In this document: one piece after another, positions 37,562-46,124 of the stretch | Layout of the letters: each line of letters starts with the position of its first letter | Position numbering within the stretch: position 1 is the first letter of the stretch | Source: Streptomyces sp. M41(2017) | GTDB taxonomy: Bacteria; Actinomycetota; Actinomycetes; Streptomycetales; Streptomycetaceae | Reading direction: 5' to 3' | Length of the DNA stretch: 64,000 bases | Assembly: GCF_002078175.1 (NCBI RefSeq) | Contig: NZ_MWFK01000001.1 | Location: 124,001 to 188,000 of the forward strand | Program-made: the position numbers and the translations under genes | Notes under the pieces: model-generated | Databases searched by the model: none | What the model saw: only the letters and a program-made list of their open reading frames with translations | What the model was told of the DNA's origin: nothing

Positions 37562-38761
37562 TCAGCCCAGTTGGTCCCGGAGGTAGTCCCGCCACTGCTG
37601 CGTGAACCGCTCGGGCGTCGTGTGCAGCACGTCTCGCAGCGCGTCCTCGACGGCGCCCGGGCGCTTGTGGTGGTCGCCCACGGCCCGGTAGAACGCGTTC
37701 AGGCTGTCCTCGCCCCAGTGGCCGGCGATCAGCCGGCAGGCCATCCAGCCCCCCTCGTAGGCCTGCGCCAGCGCGGTCGCGTCACCGCTGAACCCGAAGG
37801 CCTTGTCGTCGGGCAGGGCGGCCGGCACCTGCCCGTCCGCGACGGCCCGTTGCAGTTCGGAGGCGACCTGCCCGGGGGTCCGCCCGCTCCCCCGGTAGCC
37901 GACCCAGTCCGCGTACCCCTCGGAGAGCCACAGCGGGGTGGCGGCGGTGGTGTGGGCGCGGGTCGCGACATGGGTGCTCTCGTGGGTGAGCACGACCTGC
38001 TTGCCGAAGTCGCCGAGGACGCCGTACGCGTCCGGGTTGACGATGATCCGGTCCGCGGGCGCCCGCGCGGAACCTCCCACCTCACCGGTGGTGACCGCCG
38101 CGATCCCCCGGTACCCGGCCGCCGGGGCCCCGAGCAGCCCCGCCATCCCCTCCAGCGACTTCGGTACGAGGACGACGACGTGCCCGGCCCAGTCGGGGCC
38201 CCACGCCCGCGACACGGCGGGCACCGCGTGGTCCGCGAGAGCGGCGAAGGAACGCAGCCGCTCACCGGACTGCCCCACCCCGAGCACGAGGCTGTGCTTC
38301 CCGCGTGCGACCGCCACGGCCCCCTGCTCCCAGAGCTGGCGGCCGCTCCCGCCCGTGGGCTCGTCCGAGTCGACGTGCCAGGTCCCCGCGGTGCGGGTCA
38401 GACCCAGGGTGCGGCCGGCGGTCACCGGTGCCGTGTCGTAGCCCTCGATGCGGTAGCGGAGCTGGACGCGGGCCGTGGCCCGGTCGCCGGAGACGTTCAG
38501 CCGGTCCAGGTGGTAGGACCAGGCCGCGAGGGGCACCTCGCGCAGGTTGGCGAACTCGTCGGAGGCGGCCGACGGGTCGCCCGTGGCACGGTACGCGGAC
38601 ACGTCCCGGTCCAGGACGGCGGCGGCCCGCCGGTCGAGGACGCGCTGCACGGCGGCCGACGAGGCGGTGTCGGCGGACGGCCCGCCGGAGCAGCCGACGA
38701 GCACGGCGAGCAGCAGCACCAGGGAGAGCCCCGCTCGCGACACACGCCTTCGACCAGCCAC
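37562..38761 (-). CDS. lipoprotein with gluzincin (peptidase MA-like) domain
   Basis: The 399-residue product starts with an Arg-rich signal peptide and a lipobox (LAVLVGCSGG, Cys24), so it is anchored to the outer face of the membrane. Residues 30-130 form an NTF2/SnoaL-like domain. The C-terminal half holds the zinc motif HESTH near residue 270, followed by the third ligand in WLSEGYADWV about 20 residues later. This is the gluzincin arrangement of peptidase MA-like proteins. A cell-surface protease role is inferred. It is convergent with the GT87-like gene and 91 bp before an NlpC/P60 gene on its strand. Confidence 0.85.
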   Translation of the reverse strand: MAGRRRVSRAGLSLVLLLAVLVGCSGGPSADTASSAAVQRVLDRRAAAVLDRDVSAYRATGDPSAASDEFANLREVPLAAWSYHLDRLNVSGDRATARVQLRYRIEGYDTAPVTAGRTLGLTRTAGTWHVDSDEPTGGSGRQLWEQGAVAVARGKHSLVLGVGQSGERLRSFAALADHAVPAVSRAWGPDWAGHVVVLVPKSLEGMAGLLGAPAAGYRGIAAVTTGEVGGSARAPADRIIVNPDAYGVLGDFGKQVVLTHESTHVATRAHTTAATPLWLSEGYADWVGYRGSGRTPGQVASELQRAVADGQVPAALPDDKAFGFSGDATALAQAYEGGWMACRLIAGHWGEDSLNAFYRAVGDHHKRPGAVEDALRDVLHTTPERFTQQWRDYLRDQLG

Positions 38762-38852
38762 GTCGACGATCGTACGGTGCGCACGCCGTTCGGCACGGGC
38801 CGTGACCCGGGACCCGGTCCGAGCTACGGGCGCCGGTCCGGCCGAGCGTCCG

Positions 38853-39875
38853 TCACGGCCGGGTGACGGACGAGATCGGCATCATGCCGACCGGGTCGTA
38901 GCGCACCGGGGCGCCCGGGTACGGCGCGTGGATCACCTGGCCGTTGCCCACGTACATCCCGACATGACTGGCGTCGGACCGGTAGGTGACGAGGTCGCCG
39001 GGCCGCGCCTGGGACAGCGGCACCTGGCGTCCGGCGTACCGCTGGGCCTGCGAGGTGCGCGGCAGGCCGACACCGGCCCGCGCGTAGGACCACTGCATGA
39101 GGCCCGAACAGTCGAAGCCGCCCGGCCCGTTCGCGCCCCAGACGTACGGGCGGCCGAGGGCCGAGCGGGCGGCGGCGACGGCGGCGGCGGCGCGTCCGGA
39201 GGACGGAGCGTCGCTCCCGAAGCCGGGCAGGTCCGCGCGGGTCGAGCGCGAGGCGCGGTCGTAGGCGGCGCGGTCGGCGTCGGGCAGCGAGTTGAGCAGG
39301 CGGCGGGCCTTGGCGAGTTTCCGCTCGACGGTGCGCTTGTTCTGGGCGACGGCCTTGCGGCTGCTCTCCAGCTCGGCGAGTTTCCCGCCGGCCTCCTCGC
39401 GTTTCTGGGAGAGGTCGCGCATCGCGGTCTGGAGGTCGCGGAGTTCGCCCGCCTGGTGCGAGGTGATGCGGTCCAGGGCGGCGGCCTTGTCGAGGTAGTC
39501 GGCCGGGTCGTCGGAGAAGAGCAGGGCGAGGGAGGGGTCGATGCCGCCGGAGCGGTACTGGGCGCCGGCGAGCGAACCGAGCGCCTCCCGCATGGTGTTG
39601 ATGCGGTCCTGCTGCCGGGCGATCTCGTCCTGTGCGGTGCCGATCTGCCGGCGCAGGGTGTCGGCGCGTTCGTCGGCCTTGTTGAACGCCTCGGTGGCCT
39701 TCTCCGCCTGGGTGTACAGGCGGTCCACCTCGGCGCGGGTGTCGTCCTGCGGTGCCGCGGAGGCGGGCAGGGTACCGAGTGCGGCTGCCGCCGCGGACAT
39801 CACGCAGGCGGCGATGCCGAAGGCGCCGGCGCCCCGGTCGAAGCCGGTCGGTGCAAGGCGGCGATGGAACCCCAC
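38853..39875 (-). CDS. secreted NlpC/P60 peptidoglycan hydrolase, copy 1
   Basis: The 340-residue protein has an N-terminal signal segment (GAFGIAACVMSAAAAALGTL...ASA), a coiled-coil region of about 170 residues (EVDRLYTQAEKATEAFNKAD, QRDEIARQQ-like heptads) and a C-terminal NlpC/P60 cysteine peptidase domain. The catalytic Cys is in GPGGFDCSGLMQWSY near 250, and the His in ASHVGMYVGNG near 305; the third polar residue follows in VIHAP. Such enzymes cut the D-Glu-to-diamino-acid bond in wall peptides. Start at GTG 39875 is tentative; the frame is open 29 codons upstream. The gene is closely related to the next one. Confidence 0.87.
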   Translation of the reverse strand: MGFHRRLAPTGFDRGAGAFGIAACVMSAAAAALGTLPASAAPQDDTRAEVDRLYTQAEKATEAFNKADERADTLRRQIGTAQDEIARQQDRINTMREALGSLAGAQYRSGGIDPSLALLFSDDPADYLDKAAALDRITSHQAGELRDLQTAMRDLSQKREEAGGKLAELESSRKAVAQNKRTVERKLAKARRLLNSLPDADRAAYDRASRSTRADLPGFGSDAPSSGRAAAAVAAARSALGRPYVWGANGPGGFDCSGLMQWSYARAGVGLPRTSQAQRYAGRQVPLSQARPGDLVTYRSDASHVGMYVGNGQVIHAPYPGAPVRYDPVGMMPISSVTRP

Positions 39876-40117
39876 GAGTGGCCGCGCTCCCTTCCGCTGA
39901 CGGTCCCCCGCCGTCGGGGGGAAACGCGCCAGACAGTAGCCGTGCGACCAGGCACCGGCCAAAGACCTCCGCGGGCACGCACAGTGACGCCCCGCCGGAG
40001 ACGCAGGTCACCGACGGGGCGTGGGGTCAGCGGGAGTTGTCGCAATTCGCCCGTTTGGGCGGCGTGGCGACGGGTCCCTTCAGGCGGCGGAGGCAGGCTC
40101 CGGACCGCCCGTCCGGA

Positions 40118-41149
40118 TCAGATCCGGACGCCGAACTGGAAGGGCATGTTGCCGATCGCCTCGTAGCGGACGACCGCGCCGGTGTGCGGGGCGTGCAGCA
40201 CCTGGCCGTTGCCCGCGTAGAGACCGACGTGGTGGAAGTCGCCATAGAAGATGACCAGGTCACCGACCTGGAGGGCGCTCTGCGAGTAGATCCGGGTGCC
40301 GGCGTTGGCCTGGGCCTCGGAGGTGCGCGGTATGGAGACGCCGGCCTGGGCGTAGGCCCAGGAGGTGAGGCCGGAGCAGTCGAAGGAGCTGGGTCCTGAG
40401 GCGCCGTAGACGTACGGCGATCCGATGGCGCCCTGCGCGGCGGCGAACGCGGCGCCGGCCCGGCCGGAGCCCTTGCTGCTGCCGAGGTTCACACGCTCGG
40501 TGGCGCGGGTGGCGCGCTCCTGCTCCTTCGCGGCGAGCGCGGCCTTCTCCTTGGCCGTCAGCGAGTTCAGGAGCTTCTGGGCCTCGCCCAGCTTGCCCTG
40601 GACTTCCTTCTTCTTCTTCGCGAGCTCGGTGCGGGTGTCGGCGAGGTCCTTGAGCTTCTCGGAGGCCTCGGACCGCTGCTGGGCGAGCGAACGCTGCTTC
40701 TCCTGGACCTTCTTGAGCGACTCGACCTGCTGGGCGCTCAACTGGTCCATGGCCGAGGCCTTGTCCAGGTAGCTGTCCGGGTCGGAGGAGAGGAAGAGCG
40801 CCACGGACGGGTCGATGCCGCCGGTGCGGTACTGGGCGCTGGCCATCGAACCGAGGCCGTCGCGCAGGGTGTTGAGGTCTTCCTGGCCGCGGGCGACGTT
40901 GTCCTGGAGGGAGCTGATCTCCTTCTGGAGCTTCTCCTGCTTCTCCTTGGCGCCGTCGAGCTTCTCCGTGGCCTTCTCGGCCTCTTCGTAGAGCTTGTCG
41001 ACCTTGGCCTTGACCTCGTCCTTGCTGGGCTTCTCGGACGGCGCGGCATTGGCGACGTTGGCACTGAGGGCAACGGCGGCGGCGGCTGCGGTGGTGAGCA
41101 CGGTCACACGGGTGCGGCTCGGCTGCTTGGGTCGACGGTGGGACGCCAC
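40118..41149 (-). CDS. secreted NlpC/P60 peptidoglycan hydrolase, copy 2
   Basis: The 343-residue protein has the same layout as its neighbour: a signal peptide (RVTVLTTAAAAAVALSANVANA), a long Lys/Glu-rich coiled coil (about residues 40-225) and an NlpC/P60 domain with the catalytic Cys in GPSSFDCSGLTSWAY near 265 and His in FHHVGLYAGNG near 310. The pairing with copy 1 indicates a tandem duplication. AAGGAG precedes the GTG. M. tuberculosis Rv2190c is a NlpC/P60 protein in the corresponding region. The coiled coil probably regulates access to the active site, as in RipA-like enzymes. Confidence 0.93.
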   Translation of the reverse strand: MASHRRPKQPSRTRVTVLTTAAAAAVALSANVANAAPSEKPSKDEVKAKVDKLYEEAEKATEKLDGAKEKQEKLQKEISSLQDNVARGQEDLNTLRDGLGSMASAQYRTGGIDPSVALFLSSDPDSYLDKASAMDQLSAQQVESLKKVQEKQRSLAQQRSEASEKLKDLADTRTELAKKKKEVQGKLGEAQKLLNSLTAKEKAALAAKEQERATRATERVNLGSSKGSGRAGAAFAAAQGAIGSPYVYGASGPSSFDCSGLTSWAYAQAGVSIPRTSEAQANAGTRIYSQSALQVGDLVIFYGDFHHVGLYAGNGQVLHAPHTGAVVRYEAIGNMPFQFGVRI

Positions 41150-41259
41150 GAAGGCGAGCTCCTTCTTCCTCGAGCCGCCTGCCGCGTCACGCCGACGGGC
41201 GGTGCCCCTCCACCGTCACTCCTGATGAGTGATCACCCTAGTTGGAGGTTCGAGGCATG

Positions 41260-41289
41260 ACCCTAGTGACCTTCTTGTGATCAGTTCAA
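41260..41289 (-). promoter_or_regulatory. candidate promoter of NlpC/P60 copy 2
   Basis: On the minus strand TTGAAC (41284-41289) and TAGGGT (41260-41265) are 18 bases apart, giving a leader of about 100 bases. The rest of the 320-bp gap (41290-41469) is unusually AT-rich for this chromosome; I could not identify a riboswitch in it. Confidence 0.45.
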
Positions 41290-41469
41290 ATCCAAACCTG
41301 AAAATTCTTTGTCACGGAGCGCATTCTTTGCATTCAACTCACGTGCAGTGATGTCCGCTTGACACTACGTCGTGTGAACACCGGGCCAATTCGGGCATGA
41401 AGCCCAGAGGTTACGCATGGTGCGTAGGTTGCTCTTGCGACGTACACCCCAGATCGGCGGGGCGCCGTC

Positions 41470-42819
41470 TCAGCCGCGCGTGAAGCGCTTGAGGAGGACC
41501 GCCGAGGCAACCGGGCGGGCGCCCGCCTTGGCGATGCCGTCGGCCACCTCACGGTCCGTGGAGGCGACGATGACGGGCCGTCCCGGCGGCTCGGCGCGCA
41601 CCAGCTGGCGGATCACCTCGTCCGCGGTGACCCCCGGCTTGGAGAACAGCACCCGGACCCCGCGCGGCGGCGCGAGCAGCACCGGTGCGGCCAGCTCGGC
41701 CCCGTCGAAGACGCAGGTGACCTCCGCGCCGGTCTGCGCGGCCAGCTGCGAGAGCTGTCCGAGCAGCCTGAGCCGCTGCTTCTCCAGCGGCATCTGCGGA
41801 TAGCCGGTCTTCGTGACGTTGTAGCCGTCGACGACCAGATGCGCCTGGGGCAGGGCGAGCAGCTGGTCCAGGATCGCGGGGTCGTTCTCCGACAGGGCGC
41901 GGGTCGCGATGTCCTTGGGCGTCATCCGCCCGGGCTCGACCGCCTCCACCGTCTCCGCGGGCCGCACCGAGACGGGCGGCAGCGCGAGCTCGCGGCGCAG
42001 GCCCTGAGCCGCGTCCAGCACCGTGTCGAGGAGCAGCCGCAGCCGCATGTCCTCGACGCTGCGCCCCTCGCGCGCGGCCTTGCGGCCGGCCTCCAGGGCC
42101 GCCTCGGCCTCGGCGAGGCGTGCCTTGAGCCGCCGGCTCTCGCTCTCGGCCGCGGACACCTGGGCCTGGCTCTCGGCGCGCGCCCCGTCGGTCTCGGCCT
42201 GGAGCTTGCGCAGCGCGGCCTCGCCGCGCTTCACGTCACTGAGGGCCCCGCGCAGCTTGCGGTGAAGCGATTCCGCTTCCTTGCGGGCCGTGTCCAGTTC
42301 CGTGCGCAGCCGATCGGTCTCGGTCCTGATCTGGCCGCGCGCCGCCGCGAGTTCCTCGCGCAGCCGCTCCAGCTCGGCCCGGTTCTCCTCGTCGGCGCGC
42401 TCGGCGTCCGCCCGCAGGGCCTCCTCACCGGCGGCGGTCACCAGCTTCACCCAGCCCGCCGGGCGCAGAACATAGGCCGCGGCCGCCACATCCAGCGGAT
42501 CCGCGGCCGGAGGCGGCGCGGCCGAGTCGAGCGCCGCGGTCAGCTCGGGCTGCGTCTCTCTCAGCTTCTCGGCGATGCGCTGTCTGAACAGCGGGTCCGT
42601 CTCCAGCGCCGCCGCCATGGCGTTGCCGGCGAACTTGGCCCGCCGGCTCGGTGTGAAGCGGGCGTACTGCCGTAGCTGCGTGGGCAGTTCGGCCAGCGTC
42701 AGGCCGCCGAAACCGTCCGAGACGATCTGCACGACCCGTCGGCGCACACCGTCGGGCAGCGGACGATCGAGCACCTCGGCGGTGCCGTCGTCCGGCTCCC
42801 CGCCTGTGGTCTCCATCAT
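41470..42819 (-). CDS. NYN-domain (YacP-like) putative ribonuclease with coiled coil
   Basis: The 449-residue protein has an N-terminal helical domain (about residues 1-130), a long coiled coil (residues 135-255; many LRTELD, AEAALEAG-type heptads) and a C-terminal PIN-like NYN domain with conserved acidic residues: LVVDGYNVTKTGYP near 328, TCVFDGAEL near 367 and VIVASTDREVADG near 420. NYN proteins are metal-dependent RNases related to YacP/Rae1. Rae1-type enzymes act on ribosome-bound mRNA, but the coiled coil makes this protein different. Cell role is unknown. It lies just downstream of a zinc-ribbon gene on its strand. Confidence 0.85.
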   Translation of the reverse strand: MMETTGGEPDDGTAEVLDRPLPDGVRRRVVQIVSDGFGGLTLAELPTQLRQYARFTPSRRAKFAGNAMAAALETDPLFRQRIAEKLRETQPELTAALDSAAPPPAADPLDVAAAAYVLRPAGWVKLVTAAGEEALRADAERADEENRAELERLREELAAARGQIRTETDRLRTELDTARKEAESLHRKLRGALSDVKRGEAALRKLQAETDGARAESQAQVSAAESESRRLKARLAEAEAALEAGRKAAREGRSVEDMRLRLLLDTVLDAAQGLRRELALPPVSVRPAETVEAVEPGRMTPKDIATRALSENDPAILDQLLALPQAHLVVDGYNVTKTGYPQMPLEKQRLRLLGQLSQLAAQTGAEVTCVFDGAELAAPVLLAPPRGVRVLFSKPGVTADEVIRQLVRAEPPGRPVIVASTDREVADGIAKAGARPVASAVLLKRFTRG

Positions 42820-42853
42820 CCGTCACCCCATTATCCGTGCGGGGCCCGCTCCC

Positions 42854-43093
42854 TCAGGAGCCGGCGCCCGGCCTGTCCACGAGTTCGACCTGATCCACCG
42901 CGTTGCACCAGCGACACCGCACCGACTCGATGGTCTCACTGACCACCTCACGCTCCTCGACCTTCGGCTCACCGGCGAGGTCGAGGTGCACGTACTCGAC
43001 GACCTTCGAGGAGCGGGTGACGTCGAAGCGCGTGAGGTTGCCGCAGAGCGAGCAGCGCCAGCGCGTCTTGGCGTCCGGCAGGGGAACCGTCAT
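42854..43093 (-). CDS. small zinc-ribbon protein
   Basis: The 79-residue protein has two CxxC knuckles, Cys14-Cys17 (RCSLCGN) and Cys60-Cys63 (RCRWCNA), spaced for one zinc ribbon. The middle contains EYVHLDLAGEPKVEEREV. Such proteins are often transcription- or RNA-associated, but no specific function is known to me. It is 34 bp upstream of the NYN-domain gene on the same strand, so the two may be co-transcribed. Confidence 0.82.
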   Translation of the reverse strand: MTVPLPDAKTRWRCSLCGNLTRFDVTRSSKVVEYVHLDLAGEPKVEEREVVSETIESVRCRWCNAVDQVELVDRPGAGS

Positions 43094-43244
43094 AGGGCAG
43101 TCGCTTCCTTCTAGTGTCCGTCCGGCACCGGTCTCCCGGTACATGTGGCTCGTAACCCTACGGCCTGGCGGGTAGTCGACGCTCGGCCGTCCACGGCGGC
43201 GAGGCTGTCTGTGCCGATCCGTCCGGTACGTCATGCTCTGCACC

Positions 43245-44009
43245 ATGATCGGCAATTGGAGTACGGCAATCGGCAGAGCGGTGCGGTCCCAGTCGGCACC
43301 GGTGACGTACGGGCTGATCGTCCTGTGCTGTCTGATCTTCGTCATCGGTCCCGCCTCGGGCCTCAGTCCCGGGTACGGCACCGGGGACGAGCTGCTGGCC
43401 GTCCAACGGGCGTACTTCCGGCGCTGGGGCGTGGTGCCGGCCGATCTGTTCGGCGGGCCGCCCCGCGAGCTGCTCACCCCGGCCACGGCCCTGTTCATCC
43501 ACGGCAGCTGGCTCCATCTCCTGGGCAACATGCTCTTCTTCTACGTCTTCGGGCTGCTGACCGAGGAACGCATGGGCCATGTGGAGTTCGCGCTGTTCTA
43601 CCTCGGGTGCGGTTACCTGGCCCTGCTCGGCTACGCGGCCGCCAACGCTTCCTCGGAACAGTCCCTGGTCGGGGCGTCCGGGGCGATCTCCGCGGTGCTC
43701 GGCGCGTTCCTGTACCTGTTCCCCAAGGCCAGGGTCACCAGTCTCTTCCCGTTCCTGTTCTTCCTGCCGCTGCGCTTCCCGGCCTGGGTGGTGCTGCCGT
43801 TCTGGTTCACGCTGCAGTGGCTGGCGGCGGGGCAGAGCGAGTCGGGCCCCGGCGTCGCCTATCTGGCGCACCTGGTGGGTTTCTCGCTGGGCTTCGTCTA
43901 CGCGTGGGCGCGGTTCGGGCGCCGCGGCACCGCCGTGCCCGTCGTGCCAGCCGCGGGGGGTCCGGTCGGTGCGCCGCCGGACGGACGGGGCCAGGTGGAG
44001 CGCGAGTAG
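43245..44009 (+). CDS. rhomboid-family intramembrane serine protease
   Basis: The 254-residue membrane protein has six hydrophobic segments with the rhomboid catalytic pair: nucleophile Ser in SLVGASGAISAVLG near residue 146 and His in YLAHLVGFSLGF near 213. The HGSWLHLLGNMLFF segment near 86 and the ERMGHVEF loop are typical of the family. It should cleave substrates within or near the membrane. No substrate gene is obvious. An ATG four codons upstream (43233) is an alternative start. Confidence 0.9.
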   Translation: MIGNWSTAIGRAVRSQSAPVTYGLIVLCCLIFVIGPASGLSPGYGTGDELLAVQRAYFRRWGVVPADLFGGPPRELLTPATALFIHGSWLHLLGNMLFFYVFGLLTEERMGHVEFALFYLGCGYLALLGYAAANASSEQSLVGASGAISAVLGAFLYLFPKARVTSLFPFLFFLPLRFPAWVVLPFWFTLQWLAAGQSESGPGVAYLAHLVGFSLGFVYAWARFGRRGTAVPVVPAAGGPVGAPPDGRGQVERE

Positions 44010-44051
44010 GGTGAGATCCCCAGCAGTGGCCCCCGAGGGAGAGAACCAGCC

Positions 44052-44333
44052 GTGATCACCGCGATCGTCCTCATCAAGACCAGCGTGGACCGGATCCCCG
44101 AGATCGCCGAGTCGATCGCGTCGCTGGAGAGCGTCAGCGAGGTCTTCTCCGTCACCGGCACCTACGACCTGATCGCCATGGTCCGGGTCAGGGCCCACGA
44201 CGACCTCGCGGACGTCATCCCCGGCAGCATCAGCAAGATCCCGGGTGTCGAGGCGACGGACACGCACGTGGCGTTCCGCACGTACTCCCAGCACGACCTG
44301 GAGGCGGCGTTCGCGATCGGTCTCGACTCCTGA
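44052..44333 (+). CDS. stand-alone RAM-domain (Lrp/AsnC ligand-binding) protein
   Basis: The 93-residue protein consists only of the effector-binding RAM domain of Lrp/AsnC regulators (ITAIVLIKTSVDRIPEIAES, then SVTGTYDLIAMVRVRAHDDL and HVAFRTYSQHDL) with no DNA-binding helix-turn-helix. Such stand-alone domains form ring oligomers and bind amino acids. The GTG start follows GAGGGAGAG. The ligand and partner are unknown. It lies 42 bp after the rhomboid gene. Confidence 0.9.
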   Translation: MITAIVLIKTSVDRIPEIAESIASLESVSEVFSVTGTYDLIAMVRVRAHDDLADVIPGSISKIPGVEATDTHVAFRTYSQHDLEAAFAIGLDS

Positions 44334-44373
44334 CCGGTGCGCCCGCCGCCTCGCGGCATGTCGTCGTGGGTTC

Positions 44374-45735
44374 CTAGACCGCCGGCACGCAGCGGCCGTC
44401 CTGGGTGCGGTACTGCCACCGTGCGCCGTCCCGCACCAGCTCGCGCACCGCGCGGACGAACCGCTCGACGTGCTCGTCGGGCGTCCCGGCGCCGAAGCTG
44501 ACGCGGATGGCGTTGAGGGACTTCTCGCCGGGCGCCGCCTCGGGGGCGCCGCACTCCCCCTGGGTCTCGGGGTCGCTGCCGAGCAGCGTGCGCACCAGCG
44601 GGTGGGCGCAGAAGAGGCCGTCGCGGACGCCGATGCCGTACTCGGCGGACAGCGCGGCCGCGAAGTGCGAGCTGTTCCAGCCCTCGACGACGAAGGAGAG
44701 GACGCCGACGCGCGGGGCGTCGTCACCGAACAGGGAGAGGATCCGGACCTCGGGGACCTCGGCGAGGCCGGCACGGACGGTGCCGATCAGGTGCTGCTCC
44801 CGGGCCAGAAGGTTGTCGAAGCCCTCTTCGGTGAGCGCCTTGCAGGCCGACGCGATGGAGTAGGCGCCGATCACGTTCGGCGAGCCGGCCTCGTGGCGGG
44901 CCGCGCTGTCGTGCCACTCGACGTCCACGCCGCCGTCCGCGCGCCGGGCGACCTTGCGGCTGGCGCCACCACCCGCGAGGTACGGGTCGGCCTCGCGGAG
45001 CCAGTCGGAGCGGCCCGCGAGGACACCGGAGCCGAACGGCGCGTACAGCTTGTGGCCGGAGAAGGCGACCCAGTCGACGTCGAGGTCCTGGACGGACACC
45101 GGGTGGTGCGGGGCGAGCTGGGCGGCGTCGAGGACGATCCGGGCGCCGTGCGCGTGCGCGGCGGCGGCGAGCTCCCGCACCGGCCACAGCTCCCCGGTGA
45201 CGTTCGAGGCGCCGGTGACGCAGACGAGGGCCGGTCCGTGGGGGTCACGGGCCGCGAGGGCGTGCTCCAGGGTCGCGACGGCCTCGCCGGGGGTGCGCGG
45301 GGCGTTCAGGTACGTCACCCGGGCGTCGCGCCAGGGCAGCAGCGAGGCGTGGTGCTCGGTCTCGAAGACGAAGACCTGGCAGCCGGCCGGGAGCGCGGCG
45401 GCGAGCAGGTTGAGCGAGTCCGTGGTGGAGCGGGTGAAGACGACCTGGTCGTCGGCCCGGCAGTCGAGGAACTCCGCGACGGTCCTGCGGGCGTTCTCGA
45501 AGAGGTCGGTGGACAGCTGCGAGAGGTACCCGGCGCCGCGGTGGACACTGCCGTAGTACGGGGCGTACGCGGCGACGTCGTCCCACACCCGCTGGAGGGC
45601 GGGGGCGCTGGCGGCGTAGTCGAGAGCGGCGTAGCTGACCTCGCCGCCGGTGACGAGCGGAACGGTGACGTCGCGGCCGAGGACGGGCAGCGGGGCACAG
45701 ACGGAGGTGTCGGCGGCGGTGGTGGTGACAGACAT
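44374..45735 (-). CDS. class V PLP-dependent aminotransferase / cysteine desulfurase-like, SAM-riboswitch controlled
   Basis: The 453-residue protein has the class V fold: LDYAASAPAL near residue 40, VFTRSTTDSLNLLA near 100, ETEHHASLLPW near 125, VTGASNVTGEL near 175, LDAAQLAPHHP near 202 and the PLP lysine in FSGHKLYAPFG near 223. It resembles SufS/CsdA-type enzymes, but the usual persulfide-carrying Cys motif near the C-terminus is replaced by FCAHPLVR, with a single Cys. A SAM riboswitch in the leader places it in sulfur or methionine metabolism. Whether it is a desulfurase, a lyase or an aminotransferase is not settled. Confidence 0.88.
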   Translation of the reverse strand: MSVTTTAADTSVCAPLPVLGRDVTVPLVTGGEVSYAALDYAASAPALQRVWDDVAAYAPYYGSVHRGAGYLSQLSTDLFENARRTVAEFLDCRADDQVVFTRSTTDSLNLLAAALPAGCQVFVFETEHHASLLPWRDARVTYLNAPRTPGEAVATLEHALAARDPHGPALVCVTGASNVTGELWPVRELAAAAHAHGARIVLDAAQLAPHHPVSVQDLDVDWVAFSGHKLYAPFGSGVLAGRSDWLREADPYLAGGGASRKVARRADGGVDVEWHDSAARHEAGSPNVIGAYSIASACKALTEEGFDNLLAREQHLIGTVRAGLAEVPEVRILSLFGDDAPRVGVLSFVVEGWNSSHFAAALSAEYGIGVRDGLFCAHPLVRTLLGSDPETQGECGAPEAAPGEKSLNAIRVSFGAGTPDEHVERFVRAVRELVRDGARWQYRTQDGRCVPAV

Positions 45736-45843
45736 GGCGGGCTCCTGTGAGGCAGGCGGGATCGCCGCGCGAGCCGGCCGCCCGGAGGCAGCGCTCGGCG
45801 CAGGAAGGGGAAAAAAGGGTGTGCGGAGGCGGGGCTCGGCGCC

Positions 45844-45864
45844 CTATCGCATTCGCTTGCTCAC
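45844..45864 (-). CDS. possible mini-ORF (VSKRMR) in the leader
   Basis: A six-codon ORF (GTG AGC AAG CGA ATG CGA TAG) with GAGGGAG six bases before its start lies between the SAM aptamer and the aminotransferase gene. The strong ribosome site is the only evidence for translation. It may be chance. Confidence 0.3.
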   Translation of the reverse strand: MSKRMR

Positions 45865-45879
45865 AGAAGGCTCCCTCGA

Positions 45880-46039
45880 ACGACCAGGACCCCTGGTTAC
45901 GTCCACTCGAAAGAGTGGGAGGGGTCCGCGCTTGCCGTAGACCTCGCTGCCTACGGCCTGGTCTTCACCCGGGGCACCCCGCCACGGACGGAGGGTTGCC
46001 GGACAGCCGGCCGGGGCCTGATGGCTGTCGCTCATGACC
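45880..46039 (-). ncRNA. SAM-IV-like SAM riboswitch with expression platform
   Basis: Read on the minus strand, the aptamer starts with GGTCATGAG (46039-46031), continues with the GGCAACCCTCC core and GGGGTGCCCCGGGTGA, and closes with GAAGACC (45960-45966), pairing with the first GGTC. That order matches the actinobacterial SAM-IV class. A GCCGTAGG...CTACGGC hairpin follows, then a GGACCCCT/AGGGGTCC pair (45887-45894 with 45919-45926) enclosing CCACTCGAAAGAGTGG, a likely expression platform. Confidence 0.85.
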
Positions 46040-46077
46040 TGGTACAGCATCTTGCCAGAAGATCTTCGACGCGCAAG

Positions 46078-46102
46078 GCGCGGTCCGAATTGTGGACCGC
46101 GC
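46078..46102 (-). terminator. hairpin after trpD
   Basis: A 9-bp perfect stem GCGCGGTCC/GGACCGCGC with a seven-base AT-rich loop, 23 bp beyond the trpD stop and just before the SAM aptamer. No strong U-tract. Confidence 0.6.
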
Positions 46103-46124
46103 CCCCGCGTCACGCCGGCGTCGC

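Noticed and set aside
41150..41469. c-di-AMP (ydaO) riboswitch before the NlpC/P60 gene
   Set aside because: Streptomyces wall-hydrolase genes often have one, but I could not find the conserved ydaO core motifs in this gap.
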